The notes below the pieces were generated by a model. The model did not search any database. It was given only the letters and a program-made list of their open reading frames with translations, and was not told the origin of the DNA. The position numbers and the translations under genes were made by a program. Of a stretch of 64,000 nt of DNA, positions 19,627-30,197 are shown piece by piece. Numbering within the stretch: the stretch's first letter is position 1; each line of letters opens with the position of its first letter. Source of the stretch: Paralithodes platypus (Eukaryota; Arthropoda; Malacostraca; Decapoda; Lithodidae); the NCBI GenBank assembly GCA_032716605.1, contig CM064495.1:25079760-25143759 (forward strand), read 5' to 3'.

Positions 19627-22200
19627 TTGCAGGTTCTGCTAGTGCTCTTCCGCCTCGGCCGCCCTCCTCACCTACCTCTGTGCTCCCAGTTTAGGGTGAG
19701 TACGGATACCTGTTTGCATGTGTGTTACTGTTTCCCCATGCTCCTTCCCTGGTTCTTCTTGGACATTCTCTCCACTTACTCCTTCGACGTGCTGATTATG
19801 GTGTGTGTTCTTCTAGTGCAGGTAGGCTGCCTTGCTTTCGCCTTGGTTGTCGCTCCCCGAGAGCCACAAGTCCTGCTTGCGCCACTCGCTCTGTGTGTCC
19901 TCTACGGCCTACCTCCCTGCTCTGTGTGGCACGTGTCTGGCCCTGGTGGTTGTGCTGCTCCATGGCCCTGGTTCCTCGGCGGCGGCTGTGGCCTCTGCTT
20001 CCCTTCCGTTGGTGTGGACGATGGTCTCCCGCCACATTAGGACTGTGGGCCACCGTTCCCCGGCCTTTGTTGCCGACCGGATCCGCGTCGCCCTGGGTAT
20101 CCCTGACCCGACTGACGTCCATTTACCTGGCCCTCTCCCTGCTCGGGCCCTCTTTCCTGGGTCCCGCCGCCGGTCGTACCATCGTCGGGGGGTTTTTTCC
20201 CCGGCTCCGTCCCCGCTCTCGCTCGCGCTCGCCTTGTCGTCCTCCTGATCGCCTTGACGACGCCTCATCGCCCTCGTCATGGTTTCTCGCCCTGAGGCCG
20301 GGGTTAGCGTCTCTGCCCCTGTGCGCCCTCCCCTGGCCTCTACGGATAGGGGCTCTACTCCCTTCCGCCCGCTTCCCCCGCCCCGACGACCTCCTCTTTC
20401 CTTGTCCTCTCCCCGCGCGGGTGTTCATGCTGTAGCTGGCCCTCTGCTCCCTCCTCCTACACTGTCCAGGAGGGTCCGCCTGGATGTCGTTGCTTCTCCT
20501 ACTTCACCTGCTTCAGTGCCTATTCTTACTTCACGGTCTCGTCCCACGGTGGTGGTCCCTCCCTCCTCCGCCTCGGTGTCGGGCCGCCCTGTTATCTCAG
20601 CCCCGGGGATCCTTGCTCTGTTTCCCCCCGCGGCTCCTGGAATCCTTTCACCCGGACAGACTTCCCACTCCCGTCGTCCTGCTCCTCCTCATTCTTCTCT
20701 TCCTGACCTTCCCTTACCGTCTCGCCAGGGGGGTACCCCTCCTCTTGCCTCGGTGGGGTTTCGCGAGTTTTCGGGGTCCCCTTTCTCAGGAGCTGATGTG
20801 TCGCTGGAAGAGGGGAATGGTGCTGTTTCCCCCTCGGCCGTTCGTGATCGGGGACGAGTCCCTCAACGGCGACACAACCGTCGGCGCTCGCCTTCCTTGG
20901 GCCGCGGCGCTGCTGGTTCGTGTCGTGGGTCTCGCTCCCGCTCACGCTCGCCCCTGCGGGCCGACCAATCTGGGGGGGGGTAGCCTCTCTCGGATCAATT
21001 GTCGGCTATGCAGGGCTGGGTTGTGTCACGCTTCGACGGGCGCTTGGAGTCGATGGAAGACTCCCTCTTCTCGCCCTTCTTGGCGGTGCCTCACCCTCAG
21101 CACCTCACCCTACCTACCCCTGCTATGGTCCCCCTCCCTTCTGCAGGCCTACGCTCTGGTCAGGCTTCAGCCGCACTGACATCCTTCCGGCTGTTCAGTC
21201 CCTGGCTGTGTTGACGGCTCTGTCCTCCTAAGGGACAGGTTTGTGCGACGCCGGTACGCCTGGCTTAGCCGTCATGCTCGGTCACCCTCTCCCATTGGAG
21301 GCCTGGTTTGCTGAGGCCTTCGACTTCACACACCGATCCGTCGACGGCTCTCCTTCCGTCCCTCCCCCGGAGTCGTCCCTGATTTTGCCTCCTCTTGTGT
21401 CTGTCGGCGGGTTGGACGGCGCGTTCTGGTCCTGGATGAGCGCGCCCGTTCTTGAACTTTGTTCTATTGCTACCCCGTTCTTCTCTCACCCGGATCAGCC
21501 CTCTGTCGCCAAGGTTTTTCCCTTGCGACGGAGGGTGACGGACTTATTGTCTTGTCTTTAGGTTCCCTCCAGACGTCTGTTCACCACCTGCGGCTTTTTC
21601 GAGGCGTCTGCGCCAGGCGATCTTCGCGAGGGTTTGGACCGCGTTGAGCGGGTCCACCTTCGGCTCGCGGTGACTTTGGTTCCCGAGCTGAAGGCGGTTT
21701 TGTGCGCGGCAACTCGGCACCGCACGACGGTACGGTCTTCGTTCTGCCGGCCGGCCCCCTTGGTTATTCGTCAGGGTTTGTTGTACTCTGCGCTATATAC
21801 GTCGGGGTTTTTTACGCAGGATGCTTGGGAATGCTCCGCTTCTCTGTCGGCGGCCCCTGCTTCCCGCCACACGACGCCGTGCTGTGTCGTTACGGACCCT
21901 GCTTACGTCACGCACCGACGCGCTGTGCCGCGCGCGGGGTTTTCTCAGTCCCGTCCTTCTGCCGGTCCTCTTCGGGGTGCTGCTGCAAGTGCTGCCGCCT
22001 TGCCCGGGCGCAAGACTGGGACGTTGCTGGCCAGTGCTTCGGTTTCCCCTCGCACATCTGTTCTTGCCCCATTCATCCCCTCTGCGGCGGGGCTGGCCGG
22101 TCTTCCACTTCCGGACGCCTTTCGTAGGGGTCAGCCCCGCGCCGGCCTTGGGTTGGGGTGGCCCGCCCTTTTCGACGAGGTTTGGGGGGGGCGGGGGTAG
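19627..22200 (+). pseudogene. DIRS-B gag-like region
   Basis: Placed by position and by partial likeness to the DIRS-A gag. The frame at 20279-20983 is Pro/Ser/Arg-rich and ends in RSRSRSPLRADQ, like KSRSPLRQQ in DIRS-A. MQGWVVSRFDGRLESMEDS at about 21008 sits where DIRS-A has its ALTKFFAQQ segment. The region at 21580-21660 with a Leu/Arg-rich helix corresponds to the C-terminal helical part. No single frame is continuous, and long overlapping frames here are an effect of GC richness. Confident only that this is the gag position. Confidence 0.5.
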
Positions 22201-22559
22201 AGGAGGTCAACGTGGCGCTCATGCCCGCACGGCCCGTACCGGGGGTACCTCCACGTCAACACAATGTGTAGTTCTCTTGGTCGGCCTCCTTGTTCTCCTT
22301 CTCGCCTGGCGTACCGGGTCGCTCCCCTCCTCTCGGTGCTCCCTCGGGTTGTTTCGCCCTTGCGCCCCTCGGTAGCCGCGAGGGACGTTGGGAGCGGCGG
22401 GTTGCGCGGAGGGTTCTCACCTGGAGGTGGACGTCCCGACCCCCACTCCGCTCTTGTCACCGACAACGGCCACATCTCTTCAGAGGTGGCCCACGTGTTC
22501 ACTTCCATGCCCGAGCTGGGTAGCGTCGAGGGAGTTGACCGCCGGTCACCCGGTTTTCC

Positions 22560-24200
22560 TCTCCCGTGTCTTTCTTTTTTCCGTCGCCGACCTGCGACGC
22601 GATGCGACCGGTGGTGGATCTGTTGGCCCTCAGAACGGGCACATCGGAGCACACAGCGGTTTCGGATGCTGTCCGATAACACATGGTACGCCTGGCCCCC
22701 CCCCCCTGGTGCCCTCTGTCGTGGGTAGTGGTCGCTGGCCCTCCAGGATGTGTCTTGGCTCGTTTCCCTCTCCATCCTCGCTTCCAGCCGATTCTTGGCC
22801 GTTCGGACTTCCGATTCGTGTGTTTCCTGTTCGACGGCCTTGCCCTTCGGTCTCCACATCGCGCCGCAGATCTTCTCCGCACTGGTGGGGCAGGCTCTGG
22901 GTCCTCCTCCTCAGGAGGCGGGGCTCCAGCTCCTGTTTTCCTTGGCCTGTCTTGGTTGGTGAGTTTCCGACGCCCTAGGCCTGTGCATTGGGCGACGCCC
23001 TTCACAATCGTTCGCGACAGGTCGCACGGTTATGAATTCCCCTTCGATGTTCCCAAGTCAACGCTGGACCCCCGTCGCGTGTCGTGCCATGGGGTCGGTC
23101 TCGCATGGGTTTTGTCCGGCGCTACGGTGCAACCGGGGTCTGCCGGCCGCGGTGCACCTTTCGGTTGACTGGTCCGGCTTCTCTCTCGCACGTGTTGCAC
23201 ACTCGGTCTCCCTCCGCGGGGTGGGCTCTGGGACTCGTTCGTGGGTTCGCTGCATTGGAGGGCCCGCTCTGCCCCTTCCATTAGGGGCCCTCTGGCTACG
23301 CCGCCCCCTCCTCATGGGCACCGGGGCGGTGTGTTCCGTTGCGCCTAGGGATCGGCTCCTGCCGCTCCCGCGTACCGTTCGCCTGCGGCGCTTCGGTGCG
23401 CTGGGTTGCTCGGGGCCTCGCTCTTTGCGGCTGTGCCCTGGACCGACCCCCCCGCCGACGGTCTGGGTAACCACAGATACGTCGAGCGAGGTTGGGTGAG
23501 GTTCCCAATCGAACCTGGGACTTCCACTTCCCGGCAGAATGGGTAGGGTCTCCCTCCTCTTACCTGTCTATGCCCTCGGATTGTTGGTTCCTTTGTTCTT
23601 CCTGCTGGGGTCCCCCGCGCTGCCCCTTTCGGGGTGAAAGTCGGTGGCCTTCGGTGTTGGACACTGTCAGGACAAAGCTGTCCCCTGTTTTCCTTTTATG
23701 CGGGGGTTCGCTCCAGGTCGTTGCCTCTAGTTACGGTCTCGGGTGGAGTTGTTTCTTCCTCGCGGACCGACACCCCTTCCTCCTTGCATGCAGCTCCTCC
23801 CTGCCCGGGCCTGCCACCCCTGTGGGCGGCCGCCCTGTCGAGAGGGCCGTGCGTTCTTGTAGAATGTGCGATTGAAACGGACTGTGGTTCGCCGAACCTC
23901 GCGGCTTCCTGGTGTGTTCCGGAGGTCGCCTTGTTTCGCATCGGGGGTGCCGCGCCAGTTGCCTCTGGACCTCTCCCATCCGGCCTCGCCCCCCCCCCCC
24001 GCGTCCGGGGGGGGGGTCCGGAAGCTTTCAAATGGTCGCCTGGTACTGGTGGCGGTTCTCGATATCCATTTTTCCGCCACCAGACGCGCTGTTGATGTGC
24101 ACGGGTCTTGCTTCGCGAAGCTGCGGGCTGTACCACAGGATGCGTCTGGCTCCTCGCGCCTCTGTGGCCGGCACGGACTTGGTCCGCCCCGGTTGCGCGC
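22560..24200 (+). pseudogene. DIRS-B reverse transcriptase and RNase H remnants
   Basis: Fragments in changing frames match DIRS-A in the same order. RT: a RPVVDL-like motif near 22600, FRFVCFLFDGL and LPFGLHIAPQIFSALV near 22840-22890. RNase H: PPPTVWVTTDTSSEVG near 23450 (DIRS-A: PPPTVWVDTDASG), LGLLVPLFFLLG, FASGVPRQLPLDLS near 23935, ISIFPPPDALLM near 24060 and LAPLWPARTW near 24155. The catalytic YLDD box is not recognisable. Function is lost. Confidence 0.75.
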
Positions 24201-24599
24201 GGTGGTGCCCGGGTCCGGTCCCTCTACCTGTCTCCGGCTTCCACTTGGGCTAGGTTGGGGGTCCTGCGGACCTCTTGGGCCTTCGCATCGTGCTTGTTCA
24301 TGAGGGCACGGTGGCTCCCGGTCCCCGGCCGGGCCCCTGACTGACTTCCTGCAGCGTTCCTGGCCGTCTTCCTCCTTGGGGGCCTTAACGGGTCCCCGCT
24401 GGAGGTTTTTTTACTAGGTGGCTACCGCCACTCGCCTGCCAGTTGGCTCCCCTTCCCTCGTCCTACGCTCCTTGTTTCACACCTCTTCCGTACACGTCGC
24501 TGTCTCCAGTCGACGCTATACTTACTCCACTTGTCTGGCCGTCCTGTTTCTTTGGGTCCGTCGCTGGGCTTTGTCGTTCCGCCACAGTGCTGGATTCCT

Positions 24600-25139
24600 T
24601 CCTGACGGCTGCCTTCCGTGATTGACCGCCTTCCGCGCCAGGTCTCTCCGCTGTGGGATCTGGGGCGGGCTCTGGTCCGTCGTGCTTCACCCACTTATAC
24701 AAAGGGCCGCTACGCCGGTTTCCGTTGCTTCCCGGGAGATGGCACGCGTCCACTCTTCCTTGTCGCTCTGGCCACTGGTGATCGGGTGTCTGCACTAGCG
24801 GCATTGTCACGGCCCCGGGAACTAGTCGTCCGATTCTCCCCTTCCTTGCTTGCATGGCGTCTCGTTCGCCTCCTCCCCACCTTTTGTTACCACGCATGGG
24901 AGGGATGCCCCCCCGTTTTCGCAGCCTTTCCGCCGTCCAGTCTTTACGGCGTGGCAAGCCTCGCCCAGGTGCGTGTTGTGCCCGGTGTCAGCCTTGCACG
25001 TCCTCTGTTGGCGTCTGTGGCGCCGCCTTCGGGTACTGCTGTGTGGGTGTCTCCCCTCGGACAGGTGGTAAGCTCTAGCAGGGTGCAGCTGGGCCGCCAC
25101 TTTTGTTCGGACCGTTCGTGCCCGTCCCCGTGTTTGTAG
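24600..25139 (+). pseudogene. DIRS-B tyrosine recombinase remnant
   Basis: Known family role: integrates the circular DIRS DNA by site-specific recombination. Seen: FLVALATGDRVSALAALS at about 24757, which matches FLLALATGNRVSELAAMS of DIRS-A and carries the first catalytic Arg. Then CPVSALHVL near 24980 (DIRS-A: CPVQALTKYL), and GTAVWVSPLG near 25035. The H-x-x-R box and the tyrosine are not readable owing to indels. Confidence 0.7.
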
Positions 25140-25791
25140 GGGTTCTTCTTGTCTGCGCGCGATGTCAGATCCATTGGTGCCTCCATCCGGTACCTGCCAC
25201 GGCGATCCTTCCCGGCCTTCGCCTCCGCGGTATTTTGTGGTCGTTCTAATCAATTCCTTCATCTCCTACCTCGCCGTGTCCCGTGTTCGACCCCCTCGGC
25301 CGGTGATTGCTCTCGGTGGTCGTGTTTCCTGGTGCTCTGGCGAAGAATCCCTGGTCTGCACCCCCTTGTCCCGCGTTCTTTTCCTTTGTTTTATTTGACA
25401 AAGGGGGGGGGGGTGGGGGTTTATTGTTTGCAACACTGGATTGCAAGTTTGGGATAATGTATTTTTCCAGTACATAAGTGTTTTTTGCCCACATTGAAAA
25501 TTGTGTTTTTGTTCTTGTGTTCATTGTTTTTGTTGGTTTTTGGAAGAAAAGGGTTTTTGGGTACAGTACCTGATTTGGTTTCCGACAATTCTAATGTTTT
25601 TGCATTACTAATAATGACGGGCATGTTGTTTAAAAACTGGTTTCTTTTTAGCTAATCCTCAGTTTTTTTCAACTCTTTTATTAAACTCTCTTGTTTACAT
25701 TGTGTCTTTGTCATTTTCGTAAGTTTGTTTTATGCATTGGTTTTTTTTGGTAGGTTGGGCTTAGGATGTCCTCCTCCTATTTGTTATGCAG
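25140..25791 (+). other. DIRS-B 3' non-coding region
   Basis: Follows the recombinase remnant. The GC-rich body ends at about 25400, where a run of ten G (25405-25414) marks the change to T-rich sequence. I see no gene. Confidence 0.5.
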
Positions 25792-25900
25792 CCTTGACGT
25801 TGGATTTGACAAGACTACTAACCAATTGGGAGGTTTGAGCCGTACCTCCCAAGCCTACCAAATAGGAAAAACCTACTATTTGGTAGTAGTCTTTGAAAGT
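25792..25900 (+). repeat. DIRS-B internal complementary region
   Basis: The first half (25792-25822, CCTTGACGTTGGATTTGACA onward) complements the outer left end at 18092-18122. The second half (about 25856-25900, CTACCAAATAGGAAAAACC onward) complements the outer right end at 26253-26306. This is the DIRS structure that templates joining of the two ends into a circle. Confidence 0.88.
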
Positions 25901-25971
25901 CCCACGTACATAAGACCCTCCCTCACGCCGGACCCCTGCCCATCCGCGTTCTTCTGCTGACGTGAGATGTT

Positions 25972-26306
25972 ATAACAAGAGAGGGTCGCTCATGCGCACG
26001 TTCGACAGGGATCTGCACATGACGGAACACAGGAGGGGCCTTAAAGCCGTAACTAAGGTAGAACCCTTTTTCTTCCTCTTCTATGCTTTTGTTTTCCACC
26101 TTCGGTGGTAAGTTTTGGTTAATGTACAACGTCTCCTAGAGCAAGAGTAGGAGTAGACTCGAAGACGTTTTCTTTTAAAACCGCGGTTGGAAATGGACGC
26201 CATAGCAGTCAAAATAGACAAGTCGTTCCTTGGCAATTAGGTTAATAGCCTTGTACGTTGGATTTTCCAAGACTTACTACCAAATAGTAGGTTTTCCTAT
26301 TTGGTT
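25972..26306 (-). repeat. DIRS-B right inverted terminal repeat
   Basis: Reverse complement of 18092-18385 up to about 26265, then about 40 extra bases (TACCAAATAGTAGGTTTTCC) found only on this side and in the internal complementary region. A longer right repeat is normal in DIRS elements. Confidence 0.85.
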
Positions 26307-26839
26307 AGTTGGGATGTCCGTTCAACCCTCCCAATAACTGTATATGAAAAATTCATAAGAATGTCTCGGACTATCCCTCCAATAGTTGTTACGCTTTTGC
26401 CCCCCTTTTATGATACAATTTTTGGGGCGTTCTGGAGGCCAAGTCTATGTAGGGCTATTCCTAGAGTTTATCTCCCACATCATATTTGGTTTTAATAAAC
26501 TTTACAGACATTTTGCTACTACTTGACTAATTTAGTGCACACATAGTATTTTGTTTCCCTACCAATTTCAAATTTTAGAATTTAAATAACTGTTTTATTG
26601 TGTTTTTTCATTTAAGCTTTGATCACTTAGGGCTCGAAATAGATCTGTATAGGTGAAAATCCATGATACTGTATGATGAAAACTTTGTACGATAATATTG
26701 ATGCAAATAATACGATAATTTTTACATATGGTGGTACGATATTTTAGCCAAATCCCCACCTGGCAATGGCTGCACCACACCAATATATCCTCCAAACACT
26801 TCACAAAATCCGTTCCTCTCCTTGCTAGCCCCTTATGCA

Positions 26840-27178
26840 CTACTCGATATTCCGTGAATTACTATCCATTCCCATGAACCTATGCTGGAGCCTCAAAAAC
26901 TTGCATCCGCCGTCCGACATTGTGTGCGCGCCGATGGTTATTAATCGTTAACAGTGCACAGTATTATCTACTCTGTCCAAATCCTTTAAGTATCTTAACA
27001 CGACTCGAACAATTGGGCCTCTGCAAACCTCCTTTTCTTGAGCGAGAACACATTTTAAAAAAATCTTTCATACTATGGGCTTGTTTTTCAGTTTGCTCTA
27101 CGGCTGGACAAAATTGAGTTTTTTAATGTCTTTCTTGAGATACGGGGACCAGAAAACTGAACGCCATATTCAAGATGA
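26840..27178 (-). pseudogene. CR1-like LINE C-terminal fragment (CR1-E)
   Basis: The minus strand starts HLEYGVQF (compare LVRPHLEYC/AVQFW in other copies), then a Ser-Arg-rich remnant, an ILKGF-like segment near 26990 and LLTINNHRRAHN near 26935. These match the order of CR1 C-terminal motifs, but indels break the frame several times. From 26781 to 26840 the sequence may be CR1-C1 5' UTR. Confidence 0.5.
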
Positions 27179-27321
27179 GATAGAGAGAGAGAGAGAGAGA
27201 GAGAGAAATAGAAAAGAGAAAGAGAAATAGAGAGAGAGAGAGAGAGAGAGAGTAGAGAGAAGGGGGGGGAGTTGGAGGAAAAACGGAACGGGAAGAGGAG
27301 GGAGGGAGAGAGAGATAGAGT
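27177..27321 (+). repeat. GA-rich microsatellite
   Basis: Interrupted (GA)n and (AGAGAAAT)-type stretches with a G8 run near 27263. It gives false Ser/Leu-rich frames on the minus strand. Confidence 0.9.
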
Positions 27322-29075
27322 GTTTGGATCTAAAAACACCATGCTTAGGAAGAGCATCTTTAATTGACATCGTTTTGTGGTCAGATAGCTTCATCAGGTC
27401 TGAAGCTATCTGCAAAACATTGTCAATAAAGTGGCTCATTCCTCAGATGGTGGTTTTTTTATCCATTCTGTCTAATTTTCAAGTAACCCACACTCAACAT
27501 AGATAGAGAGAGTCCTGAAATGTGTCCTCATATATTGCATTTCTGTATGTGGTTTTTAATCTATACTCGGTTATGTTTTGGTGTATTTGTTTGTGATGAT
27601 TTGGTTGTCAGAGTTTGTCTTTCAGTATACTATTCAGTATTCCAACGTATTTTAGAATACCCTACTTGATTTTGTCATTCCTATCCTTATAGTGAAACTA
27701 TCTATCTATCTATCTACCTATCTATGCGCTCAGGCCCACTTCCCACTTTTCCTATTTTTAATTTTAATTTTCCTCCTGTTTTAATTTTATTTATTTAGTA
27801 TTTATTTAATTTTTGGTATTTTCTTGTGGGTGGCCGGATCAAGACAGAGCCAGAACGAGAAAACATAACACACAAGACAAAACAACTAACAAACACGAGA
27901 GTAAAACACAAATCTTATATGGGATTATACATGGACTAATACATTTCTTTTAGCAAACATTTACAGGTGCCATGAGTTATTGTAAAGCATTACTACCGAT
28001 ATTTGTTCTGCTTCTCTAATTGTTCCTTTAAAACTCGATAATTACTAATACTTCTCCTTTGCGGGTTATGATTCTGAGCATCGCGTATTTATGGCTCATT
28101 CATATCTCAATAATACCACATAATTGGAAATAAGTTTTTAGTGAAGAACTATATAAATATTCACGCATACATATAATCTATAATATCCCGATTCACCAGT
28201 GAAATGGGAATACATAATTAAAATGTAAAACTTGCAAACTAAACCCACCAAAACTTGGACAAAGACAATATAAAGTCAAAATAACTAATCAAAATCGCTA
28301 TTTGGAAACAACGCTTACTACATGAGGCAAGTAAATCTGTTTCCCACGCAAACTAATCGCACACATAACAACGCACTATCGTTACTTTCAAAGTAATAGT
28401 CCAGGTTGGAAAGTAAGGTATATCTATCTATATACCCTTGTCTAGTATTGCCAGATGTCATAGATATTGACTTACGATCATCTCTCTCTCTCCCTTTCTG
28501 AGTTGTCTGAAATATTGCCCTTCATGCGTAACTTATCCAGGGCATTGCTTTATGAAATACGAATACAAATTTATAAACTCGTCATAACTTTGTTAACACC
28601 TTTCTGTACCAGCGACGTCTGTTATATTTCCATTCTATCCATATTTAGATGATTTTATGCAGCTTAGGAAGATGTTGTTATTAAAAACATTAATTGAGAT
28701 AGTTTCGAGAGCCTTATAATTAACAGATATCCTTCCTAAACTGAATAAAATCGAATAGTGGGTAGTCCAGACTATAATAAAAGGATATTGACGGTAAGGA
28801 AGGGGTTCAGAAACGTTTTGATAGATTTTTACAGCTAGGGTATCAATACAGGTATAATGAAATGAAAGTAAATGGGTCAAGTGATTTACAACCCACCTAC
28901 TTCATAACCGTTAGATACTATGATCCGTGCAGTGGAAGAGATAGAGGAAAGGTGGGATGGCAAGTAGGTGATGTAGTGATGGGGGGGGTTTGGGGAGTGT
29001 GTGTCCGACGCTGCCAAATTACCATTTCCCCTGAGATGGTGAAAACAGGACTTGTGCGGGCAAACTGTACCTACA
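27322..29075. other. AT-rich sequence with no recognised gene
   Basis: At 27323-27445 the minus strand has a protein-like frame (FIDNVLQIASDLMKLSDHKT) without recognisable family. A TCTA microsatellite is at about 27698-27725. The rest shows no motif. It may be host intergenic or intron sequence. Confidence 0.4.
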
Positions 29076-29077
29076 TA

Positions 29078-29420
29078 CAGTAGGGTCTCACATAACACGA
29101 TAAATTGGTCGACAAACGAGGGCGTTCTATGCAATTTTCGTTTTATGTTAACAAACGGCATTTTGGTGGTCCCATATCGTCAATGTTCACTGTACGCCGA
29201 AATTTCCGTCACGGAGCGTACGATATTTCGTACGTTTGGTACGATATTTGCGGTGCTCTATATGAAAACTCCTCGGATTTGCCCCACTTTGGCGGAAGAC
29301 ACTCGTTTTATGTGATCACATTCGTTCTTATCGAAAATTAAATATTAATATTTTAGGTTGCTCGTTTTAATCGAGACTCGTTTTTAAATCTGAACACGCT
29401 TTATGGGCGGGACCCTACTG
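29078..29420. mobile_element. pogo/mariner-type MITE with TA target duplication
   Basis: A 343-base element flanked by TA (29076-29077 and 29421-29422). The left end is CAGTAGGGTCTCACATAACACG. The reverse complement of the right end is CAGTAGGGTCCCGCCCATAAAGCG. The CAGTAGGGTC terminus and TA duplication fit Tc1/mariner-pogo derivatives. No coding capacity; it includes a GTACGATATTT-type inner repeat at about 29218-29252. Confidence 0.85.
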
Positions 29421-29650
29421 TACATACATACTAAATAATTACGTACTTTACTGCAGTTTTAGAGCTACAGGTCTCTAGAAAGTATAGCTTCACACACAAC
29501 TGAATAAAATTATATATCTTGATCAGGTAGTTTGTATAGGTCAAAAGAAGTTTTAGGTACATCTACACACTTTGGTATTTGATACGGTAGGCTATACCAG
29601 TATTCAAGAGAACTCATCGCTACACACAAAACACACACACACACTCTTAC

Positions 29651-29760
29651 CTGGCAATTTGTAGGCCTGTGGCTCAGGTGATCCAGGACGTGAGGCAGTG
29701 GGACTGTTGGCTGTGTAGCTGTGGGAGCGAATTTTATCATGTTTAGTGGTACCACGCGCG
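29651..29760 (-). other. Possible host exon with splice donor
   Basis: The minus strand has a Ser/Pro/Thr-rich frame (SYTANSPTASRPGSPEPQAY) that ends at a strong donor, CCAG|GTAAGAGTG, with the GT at 29650-29649. A similar-looking segment (STPARNPSMPGSRRGSTAT) lies in another frame at about 29800-29880. No acceptor site or family match is clear. This is the only place in the window that hints at an ordinary gene. Confidence 0.2.
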
Positions 29761-29982
29761 GTCAACATCTTAACCAGACCAATTGTTTACAGACGAAGGT
29801 TGCTGTAGACCCACGACGTGACCCCGGCATGGAGGGGTTCCGGGCAGGTGTACTGGGGGGCGGAGTGGCAGTACTACCACACACCATGGAAGGTGTTTTG
29901 AGGTGGTAGAACAATCACCTGGGACTCTCAGGTAACTGTCATAAGTCCACAAAAACATACTGGTTAATCTTTTTGATTACAA

Positions 29983-30082
29983 NNNNNNNNNNNNNNNNNN
30001 NNNNNNNNNNNNNNNNNNNNNNNNNNNNNNNNNNNNNNNNNNNNNNNNNNNNNNNNNNNNNNNNNNNNNNNNNNNNNNNNNN
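29983..30082. other. Assembly gap (100 N)
   Basis: Exactly 100 N, the conventional size for a gap of unknown length. It hides the upstream part of the Gypsy element whose integrase begins just after. Confidence 0.99.
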
Positions 30083-30197
30083 AAACTTTTATGGCTAACC
30101 TTGAGCCAAATGATCATGAAACCCCTCCTAATTGTCCTAGTGGCCTGGTAGAGTTGCAGCGAGATGACAATGAGGTAAGGAGTTAGCTGCCAGTGCC

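Larger units (their letters stand above)
18092..26306 (+). mobile_element. DIRS-B: GC-rich DIRS-type tyrosine-recombinase retroelement
   Basis: It has the full DIRS architecture: inverted terminal repeats (18092-18385 and 25972-26265, with a right extension to 26306), and an internal complementary region (25792-25900) whose halves complement the two outer ends. Between them are decayed gag, RT-RNase H and recombinase sequences. No target duplication is expected, because DIRS elements integrate through a circular intermediate using the recombinase. The body (18.7-25.4 kb) is far richer in G and C than its flanks. Many indels break every frame. Confidence 0.85.
17745..26772. mobile_element. hAT-like element split by DIRS-B
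   Basis: The left terminus is CAGCGTTGCCAGTCGTACG. The reverse complement of the right terminus is CAGCCATTGCCAGGTGGGG. Both are of the CAG..TTGCCA type common in hAT elements, with identical 8-bp flanks. The element proper is 17745-18091 plus about 26307-26772 (roughly 0.8 kb), rich in GTACGATAAT-type repeats and without a transposase, so it is non-autonomous. DIRS-B fills the middle and arrived later. Confidence 0.8.

Noticed and set aside
18696..25457. Dozens of long overlapping open frames on both strands
   Set aside because: The GC-rich body of DIRS-B has few stop codons in any frame. Only the fragments that match DIRS-A in order were kept.
17737..26780. An autonomous 9-kb hAT transposon
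   Set aside because: The interior belongs to DIRS-B, and no hAT transposase motif is present in the 0.8 kb that remain.
27088..27439. Ser/Leu/Phe-rich minus-strand frames that look like signal peptides or membrane segments
   Set aside because: They are translations of the GA microsatellite.
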